From Paenibacillus durus (GTDB lineage Bacteria; Bacillota; Bacilli; Paenibacillales; Paenibacillaceae), in the NCBI RefSeq assembly GCF_000756615.1, contig NZ_CP009288.1:2294001-2358000 (forward strand): DNA of 64,000 nucleotides, read 5' to 3'. A model generated the notes under the pieces. That model did no database searches and was not told where the DNA came from. It saw nothing but the letters and a program-made list of their open reading frames with translations. Shown here one piece after another: positions 32,714 to 41,951 of this stretch. The position numbers and the translations under genes were made by a program. Numbering within the stretch: the stretch's first letter is position 1; every line of letters starts with the position of its first letter.

Positions 32714-35455
32714 GTGTCCGATTTAATATTTGAGCAGGTCTATCTTCGATCATCCAGCGGAATCGCCATGATTTCCCTGGAGGATGGGATGATGACGCGC
32801 TGCAATCCGGCTCTCTGCCGAATGTTCGGCTATACCGAGCAAGAACTGAGGGGACTTCGTTACGGTGAACTCCTGATGCCGGATGAAAATTGCGCCTCCG
32901 ATCCCTCCTCCATACTTACCTTTATGCTGGCCCAGCCCGGCGAGGAATGTTACAAAGAAAAGCGGTTCACCCGAAAAGACGGCGGGCTGCTGTGGGCGCA
33001 GCTTCATCTGATACTGATCCGGGAGCAGCCGGAAGGCGAGCCTCATTGTCTGGTTGTCGAAATGACCGATATCACCAATCGCAAGCAGGCGGAAGAGAAG
33101 CTGCGGGACAGCGAGCGGAACTATCGCCTGATCTCCGAGAATTCGCTGGACTTCATCTCGCGGAACGCGGTCGACGGATTCGCCACTTATCTGTACGCCT
33201 CGTCGATCTGCCTGCCGATGTACGGCTATACTCCGGAAGAGATGACCGGCACCCGGAAGCTGGATTATATCCATCCCGATGATTTAGGCATGGTAAAGAA
33301 TTACCTGAAAGACTGCATGAGGGGCAAGGAGAATCTTCCGATTCTGTTCCGCTTTCGGTGTAAGGACGGTAGCTATATGTGGACAGAGACAACGATCCGC
33401 CACGTATATTCCGAAGATAAGCAGGAGTATGAGATTATCGCGGTCTCGCGGGATGCCGGGGGCCGCAAACAGTATGAAATGAGGTTGGAGGAGAGCCAGA
33501 ACCGTTACAAATCCCTGTTCGAGTACAATCCTTCCGCCATCAGCGTCATGGATTTGCTCGGCCGGACCCTGTCTGTGAATTCCAGTATGGAATATATGAC
33601 CGGCTATGTCCGCTCCGATCTCCTGATGGCCCAATTCACCGAGGTGATTGATTCGGATGAACTGGACTATGTGTACGAACGATACCGGCGCGCTGTGGGA
33701 GGCATTGCCCAGACTTTTGAGAGCCGAATCGTGCACCGGGACGGTCATATCGTGGAAACCAGCATGATTTTTGTACCCATTTTGGTCGATGGCGACGTAG
33801 TCGGCGTGTTCAGCATTACCAGCGATATTACGGAACATAAGCGCCATCTCAATCAAATTGAAAAGCTGAGCTACGAGCATGCGCTGATCCTGAACTCGGT
33901 ATCCGAGGGGATATTCGGCATCGACATGGAAGGCCGGACGATGTTCATTAATCCGGCGGCTGCCGATATGCTCGGATACGGACCAGGGGAGTGGACGAGC
34001 CGCAGCCACGAAGACCCGATTCAACTGATGCGGCTGAGCGGCGAATATGCAGGCGAGCAAATGAGCATGCTTCGGATGTTCTCGGAGAGCGGAATGTATG
34101 ACGAGCGGGAAGGCGTCTTCTGGCGGCAGGACGGCTCAAGCTTCTTGGTCAACTACCGTATGTCCCCGCTGTATGACAAGGGGGTAAGAAAGGGAACCGT
34201 CGTCGTATTCCGGGACATTACGGAAGAGAAGGAGATCCGGCGGGCCAAAGAATCCGCAGAGCAGGCGGACCGCGCCAAATCGGAGTTTCTGGCGATTATT
34301 AGCCATGAACTGCGCACGCCGATGAACGGCATCATCGGTATGACGGATCTGCTCAAGGATACGGAGCTTGACGAGGAGCAGCGCGGTTATGCCGAGATCA
34401 TCAGCCAGAGCGGCGAATCGCTGCTGCACATTCTGAACGAGGTGCTCGATTTCAGCAAAATCGAAGCGGGCATGATGACGCTGGAGCTGAAAGAGGTAGA
34501 CTTGCGAAGTGTGCTGCAGGGCGTAAGCGATCTGTTCTATCCAAAGGTGGCGGATAAAAGGCTGAATCTCAGCTATGACATGGACCCGGATCTTCCGGAT
34601 ACGCTGATCACCGATGAGGCCAGACTGCGGCAGATTCTGGTGAATCTGGTGGGCAACGCCGTTAAGTTCACGAATAGCGGCAGCATTGACATTGAAGTGA
34701 AGCTGGGCGCGGTCCGGAATCCTTCCCGGATCATCGTGCTGTTCACGGTAAAAGATACCGGTATAGGCATTCCCGAGGACAGACAGGGACAGCTGTTCCA
34801 GTCCTTCACGCAGCTTCATCCATCCATTAACCGAAAATACGGCGGAACGGGCCTTGGGCTTGCAATCAGTAAAAAACTGGCCGAGCTTCTCGGAGGCACG
34901 ATCGGTGTGGACAGCCGGGAAGGCGAGGGTTCTTCGTTCTACTTTACGGTGGAAGCCGTACTTCCGGGCGGAGCGGCGCCTTCCGAAGCGGAGGCGGAGG
35001 AGGAGATAGGTGAACCGCATGGACTAGAATCATCGGACGCAGGCCGGTATGGCCCTTTATCCATCCTGATCGCTGAAGATCATCCGGTCAACCGGTATTT
35101 GATGAAGACCTTTTTGCAGAAACGGGGATATAATCCGGATGTCGCGGAGGACGGGGAACAGGCTGTGAGGGCCGCTAACTTAAAAGACTATGATCTAATC
35201 TTGATGGATATCCAGATGCCGTTAATGGATGGCCTTGAAGCGACCGCTCTGATCAGGGAAAAGCACGGCCCCCGCCCGATCATTATTGCGGTAACGGCTT
35301 TCGCCAGAAAAGAAGACAGAGAGATGTGCATCAAAGCGGGAATGCAGGATTTCATTTCCAAACCGATCCATGGCGATGATCTGGATAGGGTGCTGAAACA
35401 GTGGGGGCCAGGGAGTACGTTAACCGGCAAAACAATGGTAAGCGAGAGCGAATAA
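32714..35455 (+). CDS. PAS-rich hybrid sensor histidine kinase with receiver domain
   Basis: 913 residues from the GTG at 32714, supported by GAGGAGGGG. Four PAS domains with PAC extensions fill residues about 1-500 (start FEQVYLRSSSGIAMISLEDG; others near 135, 265 and 390). HisKA follows with His531 in AIISHELRTPMNGIIGM, then HATPase with NLVGNAVKFTNSG, DTGIGIP and YGGTGLGLAIS, then a receiver domain with Asp832 in LILMDIQMPLMDGLEA and Lys in FISKPI. There is no transmembrane segment, so it is a soluble sensor of an intracellular signal. No partner regulator lies nearby. A phosphorelay output is likely. Confidence 0.93.
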   Translation: MSDLIFEQVYLRSSSGIAMISLEDGMMTRCNPALCRMFGYTEQELRGLRYGELLMPDENCASDPSSILTFMLAQPGEECYKEKRFTRKDGGLLWAQLHLILIREQPEGEPHCLVVEMTDITNRKQAEEKLRDSERNYRLISENSLDFISRNAVDGFATYLYASSICLPMYGYTPEEMTGTRKLDYIHPDDLGMVKNYLKDCMRGKENLPILFRFRCKDGSYMWTETTIRHVYSEDKQEYEIIAVSRDAGGRKQYEMRLEESQNRYKSLFEYNPSAISVMDLLGRTLSVNSSMEYMTGYVRSDLLMAQFTEVIDSDELDYVYERYRRAVGGIAQTFESRIVHRDGHIVETSMIFVPILVDGDVVGVFSITSDITEHKRHLNQIEKLSYEHALILNSVSEGIFGIDMEGRTMFINPAAADMLGYGPGEWTSRSHEDPIQLMRLSGEYAGEQMSMLRMFSESGMYDEREGVFWRQDGSSFLVNYRMSPLYDKGVRKGTVVVFRDITEEKEIRRAKESAEQADRAKSEFLAIISHELRTPMNGIIGMTDLLKDTELDEEQRGYAEIISQSGESLLHILNEVLDFSKIEAGMMTLELKEVDLRSVLQGVSDLFYPKVADKRLNLSYDMDPDLPDTLITDEARLRQILVNLVGNAVKFTNSGSIDIEVKLGAVRNPSRIIVLFTVKDTGIGIPEDRQGQLFQSFTQLHPSINRKYGGTGLGLAISKKLAELLGGTIGVDSREGEGSSFYFTVEAVLPGGAAPSEAEAEEEIGEPHGLESSDAGRYGPLSILIAEDHPVNRYLMKTFLQKRGYNPDVAEDGEQAVRAANLKDYDLILMDIQMPLMDGLEATALIREKHGPRPIIIAVTAFARKEDREMCIKAGMQDFISKPIHGDDLDRVLKQWGPGSTLTGKTMVSESE

Positions 35456-35479
35456 GACCGATGATTCGTCTTAATGCTG

Positions 35480-36349
35480 CTATTTAGCCGCAGCCTGCAG
35501 CTGGTTCCATTCCTCTACGGAATCTGGGCTGGTATAGACGTATGGAGTCGAAGTTTGATCAACCTTTGTAACGGATTCAGCATCGATTTGCAGCGTTTCC
35601 TTGCCCTTGTATACAACAACTTGAAGCTTGCCCTGAACCTTGATCCAGGTATCCACGGGCAGGCTTTTTTGCTGCCTTGTATTAACCAGAATACCGAGCG
35701 GTGTCGCATCGGCGGTGCAGCACTGCACAAGAAAACGGCTTACCGCGAAGCGGCCGCTCATGGAGCCGGTATTCTCGCGGTACAAAAAGCCGCTGACCGA
35801 GGCCTCTTTTCCCTTGAAATCATGCTTGAACCTATCGAGCGTTCCCAAGGTTTCCGAAAAGATTTGCGGATATACGGGAATGACCGTTTGGCTGTACAGC
35901 TTCTTCGCCAAGGCTGCGAACTCCGCAGCGAATGGATCGCTTGTCTGAAACCGGGCGGATTCCTTGGGAATGAGCGATGAATAGTTTAACGACATTCCTT
36001 TGTGTGCTGCAGCGGCACTCCCAAGCGCGCGGTCCGGCAGAGCGAATCCGAGCAGCAGAGGGAGCAGGAAGACACCGTACATCGCGGCGCCGCCTGCCCG
36101 TGAACGCGGAAGCTGATGGCCGCAGCCGCAGATGGCGTTTGTTCCGCCGAACAGGGCCTGGATCGTCAGGCTGAGCGCCATTAACGAGAGCGGAACCGGG
36201 CAGAGCCTGACCCAGACCGTGAGCTTTGGCGTGACATAATAGTGGAGCGCATCATGCCGCACCAGGTGCTCGATGTAGACGGCGAATGCCAGCAGAACGG
36301 CCGCCCGGAATAAGTAATGGCGTTTGATGCTGCCGGAACTATACATCAT
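35480..36349 (-). CDS. TIGR03943 family membrane/periplasmic protein (YcgQ-like)
   Basis: 289 residues from the ATG at 36349 after GGAGGAG. The N-terminus has four hydrophobic segments; the C-terminal half is a soluble domain with FSETLGTLDRFKHDFKGK, SGFLYRE, FAVSRFLVQCCTADATPLG and WIKVQGKL, the marks of the TIGR03943/DUF1980 family, which partners the COG0701 permease. In Bacillus these appear as a ycgR-ycgQ pair. Here the pair is preceded by a CobW GTPase and a Zur box, so a role in zinc or metal handling is inferred. The CC in FLVQCC could bind metal. Confidence 0.82.
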   Translation of the reverse strand: MMYSSGSIKRHYLFRAAVLLAFAVYIEHLVRHDALHYYVTPKLTVWVRLCPVPLSLMALSLTIQALFGGTNAICGCGHQLPRSRAGGAAMYGVFLLPLLLGFALPDRALGSAAAAHKGMSLNYSSLIPKESARFQTSDPFAAEFAALAKKLYSQTVIPVYPQIFSETLGTLDRFKHDFKGKEASVSGFLYRENTGSMSGRFAVSRFLVQCCTADATPLGILVNTRQQKSLPVDTWIKVQGKLQVVVYKGKETLQIDAESVTKVDQTSTPYVYTSPDSVEEWNQLQAAAK

Positions 36350-36364
36350 ACGTCTCCTCCTAAA

Positions 36365-36508
36365 AGTTTTGCGGAGCATAGGCTCCTTGGATATGGCCTC
36401 GCAGCAAAACTGGCGTCGGAAGCATGGGCTTAGTTTTGCGGAGCATAGGCTCCTTGGAATGGCCTCGCAGCAAAACTGGCGTCGGAAGCATGGGCTTAGT
36501 TTTGCGGA
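36365..36508. repeat. Tandem 67/66-bp structured repeat
   Basis: Unit 1 is 36365-36431, unit 2 is 36432-36497, and a third, truncated start lies at 36498-36508. The units differ by one base. Each contains AGTTTTGC paired with GCAAAACT and an inner hairpin GGAGC-ATAG-GCTCC, so each can fold as a branched structure. The array fills the gap between the permease and the TIGR03943 gene inside one operon, ending at the permease stop codon. Confidence 0.85.
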
Positions 36509-37498
36509 TCACAGCCATCCCGACAGCAGAATCGCGCCAATAAAGACAGTGGAGGCAATCAGAAAGAACAAGTAGAGCGCAAACCTTGTCTTGAACAGCG
36601 ACATCAGCATCATCGCATTCTTGAAGTCGAGCATCGGACCGAGCACCATAAATGCCAGCAGCGATCCGGACGGGAATGAATGGGCAAATGACGAGGCCAC
36701 GAAGGCGTCGGAGGTGGAGCAGAGCGACAGGACGAAGGCGAAGCCCATCATAAAGAGATAGGAGCCAAGCGGTCTGCCGCCGATGGAAGCAAGGCTGCTC
36801 TGAACGACGAAGGTCTGGATGAGGGAAGTGAGCAGACAGCCGAATATCAAATATTTTCCCATTTCAAAAAAATCATCCGCAGCATGCGTGAACACGGCCG
36901 CGAGCTTGCCGCCGTTCAAGGCTTCATGGCGCAGTTCTTCATCGCTGCGCTGCATCGAGAGACGGAGCGGCGAGCGCTTGACGGTGGCGTAAACGATTAG
37001 CCCGATGATAAGCGAAACGGCGAAGGCAAGGCCCATCCGGGCGTAAGCAAGGCCGGGATGAGTGCGGAAGGCGGTCAGTGTGGCGCTGAAGACGATCGGA
37101 TTCAGGATGGGGCCCGACAGGATGAACGCAATCCCGACATAGAGCGGCATCCCCTTGCGGAGCAGCCGCCGGACGAGCGGAATCATTCCGCATTCGCAGA
37201 TGGGGAAGATAACGCCCAGAAGACAGGCGAACAGCAGCGCTGGAAGCGCCCGCTGCGGAATCCAGCGGGTAATCGCCTCATCGGGGACGAAGACGCCGAT
37301 TACCGAGGACAGCAGCGCACCGGCCAGAACGAAAGGAAGAGCCTCCAGCAAAATGCCGATAAAGCCCGTCTTGAACGTATAGAGATAAGCGCTGTCCAGC
37401 AGCTCGCGGTGCTGTGGAAACCAAAGAACGGCGGGGATGATCAGAAAAGCCGCGGGCAGGAGCAGCGGCAGCATTTTGATTGGCGAAAAAGCGGTCAT
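36509..37498 (-). CDS. COG0701 permease (YcgR/YraQ-like)
   Basis: 329 residues, eight or nine hydrophobic segments. Family motifs are IPQRALPALLFACLLGVIFPICECGMIPLVRRLLRKGMP, with the CECG cysteines, and FVLSLCSTSDAFVASSFA in the second half, each near a transmembrane segment. AAGGGG precedes the ATG and the CobW gene ends 17 bases upstream, so the genes are cotranscribed. It is presumed to transport a metal or metal complex under zinc control; no substrate is proven for the family. Confidence 0.88.
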   Translation of the reverse strand: MTAFSPIKMLPLLLPAAFLIIPAVLWFPQHRELLDSAYLYTFKTGFIGILLEALPFVLAGALLSSVIGVFVPDEAITRWIPQRALPALLFACLLGVIFPICECGMIPLVRRLLRKGMPLYVGIAFILSGPILNPIVFSATLTAFRTHPGLAYARMGLAFAVSLIIGLIVYATVKRSPLRLSMQRSDEELRHEALNGGKLAAVFTHAADDFFEMGKYLIFGCLLTSLIQTFVVQSSLASIGGRPLGSYLFMMGFAFVLSLCSTSDAFVASSFAHSFPSGSLLAFMVLGPMLDFKNAMMLMSLFKTRFALYLFFLIASTVFIGAILLSGWL

Positions 37499-37515
37499 GC
37501 GGCTTCCCCTTTCTG

Positions 37516-38532
37516 TCAGCGGAACAGGGCGGACCAGCGCTCAGCCAACTGTTCCCCGTTGATATTCGTGCCGATGAATACGAGATAAGGCGAACCGGGA
37601 TACCGGGAATCTTCCCATGTCGTCCGCGAACCGGCATGCTGCACCAGCTGCACCGGCTTTCCGCCGGGAAGCTGCACATGTCCTTTGGCGCGCAGCAGCC
37701 TGTCCGCCCATTCCCGGAAAAACGCTTCAAGCACTGCCTTCGGCAGCGTCTTGCCCTGCGGAAAAGCCAGCGTTACCGCGCCAACCTGCGAGAACGAGGC
37801 AGCGTGTTCCCGGGGCGCGTTGTCCGGTACGGCTTCACTCCGTCCCGCTGCCGTTTTCCGGAGTGAGCTTCCCTGGAAGCTGAGCGGCGCTCGCTTGGGC
37901 AGCGGTTTCGCCGTTTTCGGGACAATTCCGGCCAACAGGGGCTGCACCTGAATCCGGCTGTAGGCCGTGAATTCAATCTCCGCATCGGGGTTCCGTTTAC
38001 GGATCGCTTTTTCAATCTTGGTTAGAATTTCCGGCGTTACGAGATCGCTTTTGTTCACAATAATGAGATTCGCTGAAGCCAGTTGGCTGCGCAGCGTGCG
38101 CACAAGCTGTTTGTCCGCGGACAGCCGGCTGTTATAGTCAAGCATATTTTCAGCATCGACCAGCGTCACTAGAATATGCGCCGACAGGCGGGTTGCCCAG
38201 TACGGCTCATGAAGGGACCGGGCGATTTCATCGGGATCGGCTACGCCGGTAAGCTCTATGAATATCACGTCGGGACGCCGCTTGATTAGCACCTCCAGAC
38301 TGTCTCCGAGTTCTTCCCTGCGGCTGCAGCACACGCAGCCGTCCAGCAGCTTCTCAACCGCCGCTCCGGTCTGCTCCTCCAAGATATAGCCGTCCACATC
38401 CTGTTTGCCAAGCTCGTTCATCAGGACACCCGGCTGAAGGCCGCGTGCATAGCTCTCTTTTAGCAGGGATAGCAGCAGGGTTGTTTTACCGCTTCCCAGA
38501 AATCCGCTTAAGATAATTACGGGTACTCTCAT
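37516..38532 (-). CDS. CobW/COG0523 GTP-binding protein (short form)
   Basis: 338 residues. G-domain: P-loop GFLGSGKTT, the metal-binding CxCC in LDGCVCCSRREEL, FIELTGVADP and base-recognition IVNKSDL. The CobW C-terminal domain follows after a basic, variable linker (about 215-255). COG0523 proteins deliver metal, often zinc, to targets under limitation. It opens a leftward operon with the permease and TIGR03943 genes and is divergent from the ZagA-type GTPase; a Zur box lies between the two starts. Confidence 0.87.
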   Translation of the reverse strand: MRVPVIILSGFLGSGKTTLLLSLLKESYARGLQPGVLMNELGKQDVDGYILEEQTGAAVEKLLDGCVCCSRREELGDSLEVLIKRRPDVIFIELTGVADPDEIARSLHEPYWATRLSAHILVTLVDAENMLDYNSRLSADKQLVRTLRSQLASANLIIVNKSDLVTPEILTKIEKAIRKRNPDAEIEFTAYSRIQVQPLLAGIVPKTAKPLPKRAPLSFQGSSLRKTAAGRSEAVPDNAPREHAASFSQVGAVTLAFPQGKTLPKAVLEAFFREWADRLLRAKGHVQLPGGKPVQLVQHAGSRTTWEDSRYPGSPYLVFIGTNINGEQLAERWSALFR

Positions 38533-38669
38533 TCCCTCTCCTCCGATTCTCCGACTCTCCGTAAAGATTGCTATATTCCCAGTTCTATCTATACGTGTCC
38601 GGCATCACATAAAGACCGATTTTCTTGCGTCTGTCCGAATAGAGCCGTCGGCATTTTGCCTCGTCATAG

Positions 38670-38714
38670 TTGACATAGGTGAACTAAAATGATTTAATCG
38701 TAAATATTACGATT
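38670..38714 (+). promoter_or_regulatory. Promoter with an overlapping Zur box
   Basis: AATCGTAAATATTACGATT (38696-38714) has perfect 8-base arms and matches the Bacillus Zur consensus (TCGTAATNATTACGA). A promoter reads rightward: TTGACA (38670-38675), 17-base spacer, TTTAAT (38693-38698), so Zur would block the minus-10 of the ZagA-type gene. The site is also 164 bases before the leftward CobW start and may control that operon. Confidence 0.82.
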
Positions 38715-38784
38715 AATTCGCCGCGAAATCTGATAAACGCCGCGCTAATCGGACGAATGAGAATAAGGAGTGAAATCTTAGTCC

Positions 38785-39993
38785 ATGAAAAAAATACCCG
38801 TCACCGTGCTTAGCGGATATCTCGGCTCAGGCAAAACGACGCTGCTGAATCATATTCTGCACAACCGGGACGGCCTGAAGGTGGCCGTTATCGTTAACGA
38901 CATGAGCGAAGTAAATGTGGATGCCAATCTGGTCAAGTCGGGAAATACGCTTTCCCGGACCGAGGAGAAGCTGGTTGAAATGTCCAACGGCTGCATCTGC
39001 TGCACGCTGCGCGACGACCTGCTGCTAGAGGTGAAGAAGCTTGCGCAGGAGGACAGGTTCGACTATATTCTGATCGAATCCTCGGGGATCAGCGAGCCGG
39101 TTCCGGTCGCGCAGACATTCACGTATGCGAGCCCTGATCTGGATGTCGATCTGACGGAGCTGGCCCGCCTGGACACCATGGTAACCGTCGTAGATGCGAA
39201 CCGTTTCTGGCATGACTTTGGCTCGGGCGACAGCTTGCTTGACCGCAATCAAGGAACGGACGATAGCGATTTCCGGGATATCGTCGATCTGCTGATCGAC
39301 CAGATTGAGACCTGCGACGTGCTGCTGCTGAACAAATGCGATCTGGTGGCGGAGGAGGAACTGAACAAGCTGGAAGCGGTTCTCCGCAAGCTTCAGCCGG
39401 CGGCCAAGATCATTCGGACGATTAATGCCGCCGTCGATCCGAAGGAAATCCTGAATACCGGTCTATTTGATTTTGAAAGAACAAGCATGTCCTCAGGCTG
39501 GATCGCCGAGCTGAACAAGGACAGTCATGCGCCGGAGACGGAGGAATACGGCATCGCTTCCTTCGTGTACCGCCGCAGAAGACCACTTCATCCGCAGCGG
39601 CTAAGTTTCTTTTTCAACAACTGGCCGGTTGAAGTTGTACGCGCCAAGGGATTCGCCTGGATGGGGACGCGCGGCGACATTGCCGCTTCGCTGAGTCAAG
39701 CGGGGCCTTCTATCCAGTTCGGACCTGCCGGTTACTGGTTGGCATCGCTGCCAAAGCAGCAGCAGCTTGAGGTATTGGAAAGCGAGCCGGAGATCAAAGA
39801 TAGATGGGATGACCAGTGGGGGGACCGGATGACGGAGATCGTATTCATCGGAATGGATATGGACCGCGCCGACATCGAAGCGAGGCTGGATCGCTGCCTG
39901 TTGACCGATGAGGAGATGAAGCAGGATTGGAGCAAGTTCAACAATCCGCTCCCTTGGCCGTCCGAGGAGGAATTAATGCCTGCCGGTAATTAA
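38785..39993 (+). CDS. zagA: ZagA/YciC-type zinc metallochaperone GTPase
   Basis: 402 residues, close to B. subtilis YciC (ZagA, about 397). P-loop GYLGSGKTT, metal site CxCC in SNGCICCTLRDDLLL, LIESSGISEPVPVAQTF, LLLNKCDL and the CobW C-terminal domain RPLHPQRLSFFFNNWP. In Bacillus, Zur strongly represses this gene, and the protein supports folate synthesis under zinc limitation. The Zur box and promoter just upstream make this the most certain zinc gene of the locus. Confidence 0.88.
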   Translation: MKKIPVTVLSGYLGSGKTTLLNHILHNRDGLKVAVIVNDMSEVNVDANLVKSGNTLSRTEEKLVEMSNGCICCTLRDDLLLEVKKLAQEDRFDYILIESSGISEPVPVAQTFTYASPDLDVDLTELARLDTMVTVVDANRFWHDFGSGDSLLDRNQGTDDSDFRDIVDLLIDQIETCDVLLLNKCDLVAEEELNKLEAVLRKLQPAAKIIRTINAAVDPKEILNTGLFDFERTSMSSGWIAELNKDSHAPETEEYGIASFVYRRRRPLHPQRLSFFFNNWPVEVVRAKGFAWMGTRGDIAASLSQAGPSIQFGPAGYWLASLPKQQQLEVLESEPEIKDRWDDQWGDRMTEIVFIGMDMDRADIEARLDRCLLTDEEMKQDWSKFNNPLPWPSEEELMPAGN

Positions 39994-40079
39994 TGCGAAC
40001 TGGCGCTAAAATCCCAATTCCCGGCGCGTCGCAACCAAGCCGGCAGCCTGGCGCTAAATTAAAAATTGAATGGCTTCGA

Positions 40080-40117
40080 GGCCGACTCTCTTACCGGAAG
40101 GTGGAGACCGGCCTTTT
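40080..40117 (+). terminator. Terminator after the ZagA-type gene
   Basis: GGCCG (40080-40084) with CGGCC (40109-40113), supported by inner CTC/GAG pairing, then TTTT. Upstream, TGGCGCTAAA appears twice (about 40009 and 40047), a short direct repeat. Confidence 0.55.
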
Positions 40118-40218
40118 CGTCATATTCGATATGAGCATGTTTTTTTGCGATAAGGAAGGATTTGGAATATATTGGAGCGAATAGTTGTAAAGAGTAAGAA
40201 AAACGAATGGGGGACAGC

Positions 40219-40857
40219 ATGCAAAGCCACGAACAATATTGGGACCAAAGATTCGGGAAGGAAGGCATGATTTGGGGAACGGAGCCGAGTCCGACCGCCT
40301 ATATGGCGAAGGAGTTGTTCCTGTCCCATGGTGTCCGGACAGTATTCGTGCCCGGGGCCGGTTATGGCCGCAATACGAAAGCTTTCGCACAAACATTCGG
40401 GGTAGAAGGGGCGGAATTAAGCGAGGCCGCCGTGAAGATAGCGGAGAGGTGGGACCCGGACAGCCGGATCATATGCGGCTCCGCGCTGGATGACCCGGAG
40501 CCGGGTGAATGCTATGATGCGATATACTGTTATGATGTGCTGCATTTGTTCCTGGAGCCGGATCGCCGAAAGCTGGTGGCAGCCTGCTTGAAGCGGCTGC
40601 GGCCCGGGGGCCTCGTCTATTTCACCTGCTTCTCCGACGAAGACCCCAATAACGGGCAGGGAGAGCGGCTTGAACCGGGAACGTACCGTTATAAAGAGGG
40701 GAAGTTCGCCCACTTTTTCAGCGAGGAGGATCTAAAGGCGCATTTCTCAGGAATGGAAATATTGGAAACCGGCACCTTAAAGGAGATGCTTGGCGGGCCG
40801 GGCGAGGGGCAGCATGAGTATATTTTGAGAACAATCGCCGCCAGGAAAAAAGGCTAA
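40219..40857 (+). CDS. Class I SAM-dependent methyltransferase
   Basis: 212 residues from the ATG at 40219, which follows GGGGGAC; the ATG at 40207 is the alternative. It starts MQSHEQYWDQRFGKEGMIWG, has TVFVPGAGYGRNTKAFA as SAM motif I (GxGxG variant), ELSEAAVKIAE, and CYDAIYCYDVLHLFLEP. The plan is that of small-molecule methyltransferases of the TehB/thiopurine type. Substrate unknown. It is monocistronic with about 350 bases to the next rightward gene's strand neighbour; 40858-41092 holds nothing clear. Confidence 0.82.
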   Translation: MQSHEQYWDQRFGKEGMIWGTEPSPTAYMAKELFLSHGVRTVFVPGAGYGRNTKAFAQTFGVEGAELSEAAVKIAERWDPDSRIICGSALDDPEPGECYDAIYCYDVLHLFLEPDRRKLVAACLKRLRPGGLVYFTCFSDEDPNNGQGERLEPGTYRYKEGKFAHFFSEEDLKAHFSGMEILETGTLKEMLGGPGEGQHEYILRTIAARKKG

Positions 40858-41092
40858 GCCGGAATCGCCCAGAGGAAGATTCCCGCGCTTCCGCCGAACA
40901 AGGGGCGCTCCAATGAAACCGGGTTCTGTCGGTCGAATTATTATGCCGGGACTACGGCCCGGCGCCGTTCTTGGCATGGACCCGAGAGACACTCTGCGTT
41001 CCCTGCTGCCTTCACTTTTGGTCCGCCGCTGTAATATAGGCTGCTCCATTTTACAAGGCATGGGCGAAGTGAGAGCAGCAGGATTTTCAGCA

Positions 41093-41686
41093 CTAATGGT
41101 TTTTGCCCTCGGTGACGCAATCGGCGAACAAAATGGCCCGGGGTATCCGGAAGAACGCTTCCGCCTTTTCCTGCAAATAAGGAGACGGGAGCTGGCTATT
41201 GTGCAGCCATTTGCGAAAGGTGCCGGGATGGACCCCGATCCAATGACCGGCATCGGTAACGGAAAGATCATGCACCATGCACAGTCCGGTCAGAATGTCG
41301 CTGCGGCGGGGGTAAATCTTACTCCGCTTCATGTACCGGGAAGGAGCCGGCTGGCACAGAATCGGACTCTGCCGAAGCAGCGCTTCATTAAACAAGACAT
41401 GCTGGGGATAACCGAGATAGCGGCAGGCTTTTTCTATATTGGTCCTGGACGGAATGCGGCTTTCATACACCCAGGCGCTGACGCTCCTTGAGGATACGGA
41501 AAGCTCTTCCGCAAACTTGGACAGCTTGATATCGCGGGACATCAGCACGGCTAGCAGCACGCGGTTGCGGATCTGGCTTCTCTGGGGACGGCGGAATCTC
41601 TTAATCCGGACGCCCTTTCCCAGGTATTTGCGGTTAACCAGAGACCACGCTTGTATTTTGTAAGGCTCTGACTGATTTGTAGGCAT
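41093..41686 (-). CDS. Protein with two XRE-like helix-turn-helix domains
   Basis: 197 residues. Two helix-turn-helix units are seen: about 55-100 (IKLSKFAEELSVSSRSVSAWVYESRIPSRTNIEKA shape) and about 140-185 (LSVTDAGHWIGVHPGTFRKWLHNSQLPSPYLQEKAEAFF shape). Both look like XRE domains with the usual W/R recognition helix, joined by a basic stretch. The 40 N-terminal residues are also basic. I do not recognise a named family. A 19-base palindrome lies 31 bases upstream of its start, so autoregulation is likely. Possibly acts on a single operator with paired half-sites. Confidence 0.68.
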   Translation of the reverse strand: MPTNQSEPYKIQAWSLVNRKYLGKGVRIKRFRRPQRSQIRNRVLLAVLMSRDIKLSKFAEELSVSSRSVSAWVYESRIPSRTNIEKACRYLGYPQHVLFNEALLRQSPILCQPAPSRYMKRSKIYPRRSDILTGLCMVHDLSVTDAGHWIGVHPGTFRKWLHNSQLPSPYLQEKAEAFFRIPRAILFADCVTEGKNH

Positions 41687-41716
41687 ACTACCTCCGATTT
41701 CTTGAAATATAAGAAA

Positions 41717-41735
41717 GATAAGCTATACGCTTATC
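41717..41735. promoter_or_regulatory. Perfect palindrome before the double-HTH gene
   Basis: GATAAGCTATACGCTTATC: 7-base arms GATAAGC/GCTTATC around TATAC. A further half-site GATAAG lies at 41752-41757. Position suggests an operator. Confidence 0.6.
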
Positions 41736-41754
41736 CTTAACCTAATATTTCGAT

Positions 41755-41796
41755 AAGAAACGTGCCGCCTTTAAGCGGACGAACAGGTTTCTTTTT
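41755..41796. terminator. Hairpin with T-tract in the divergent gap
   Basis: AAGAAAC (41755-41761) pairs with GTTTCTT (41787-41793), with inner CCGC/GCGG, then TTTTT. It has no gene in front of it reading rightward, so it may be an attenuator or an operator-like element. The rest of 41797-41951 shows nothing except the Dabb gene ribosome site. Confidence 0.4.
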
Positions 41797-41951
41797 GAAA
41801 ATATACTACAATACTTGTCCGTTTCAAGGCAATGGTTATTCCTTACACATCCCCTGCCGGCACAGCTTCCTTTCGGAAAACGGGGGGTTATGATATATTT
41901 TTAATAAACTTGTAATCACCATTACAATCCAATAACAGGGAGCGAAAAGAA

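Noticed and set aside
40913..41491. Rightward 192-codon frame opposite the double-HTH gene
   Set aside because: It runs antisense to a protein with clear helix-turn-helix motifs, has low-complexity composition and no convincing ribosome site.
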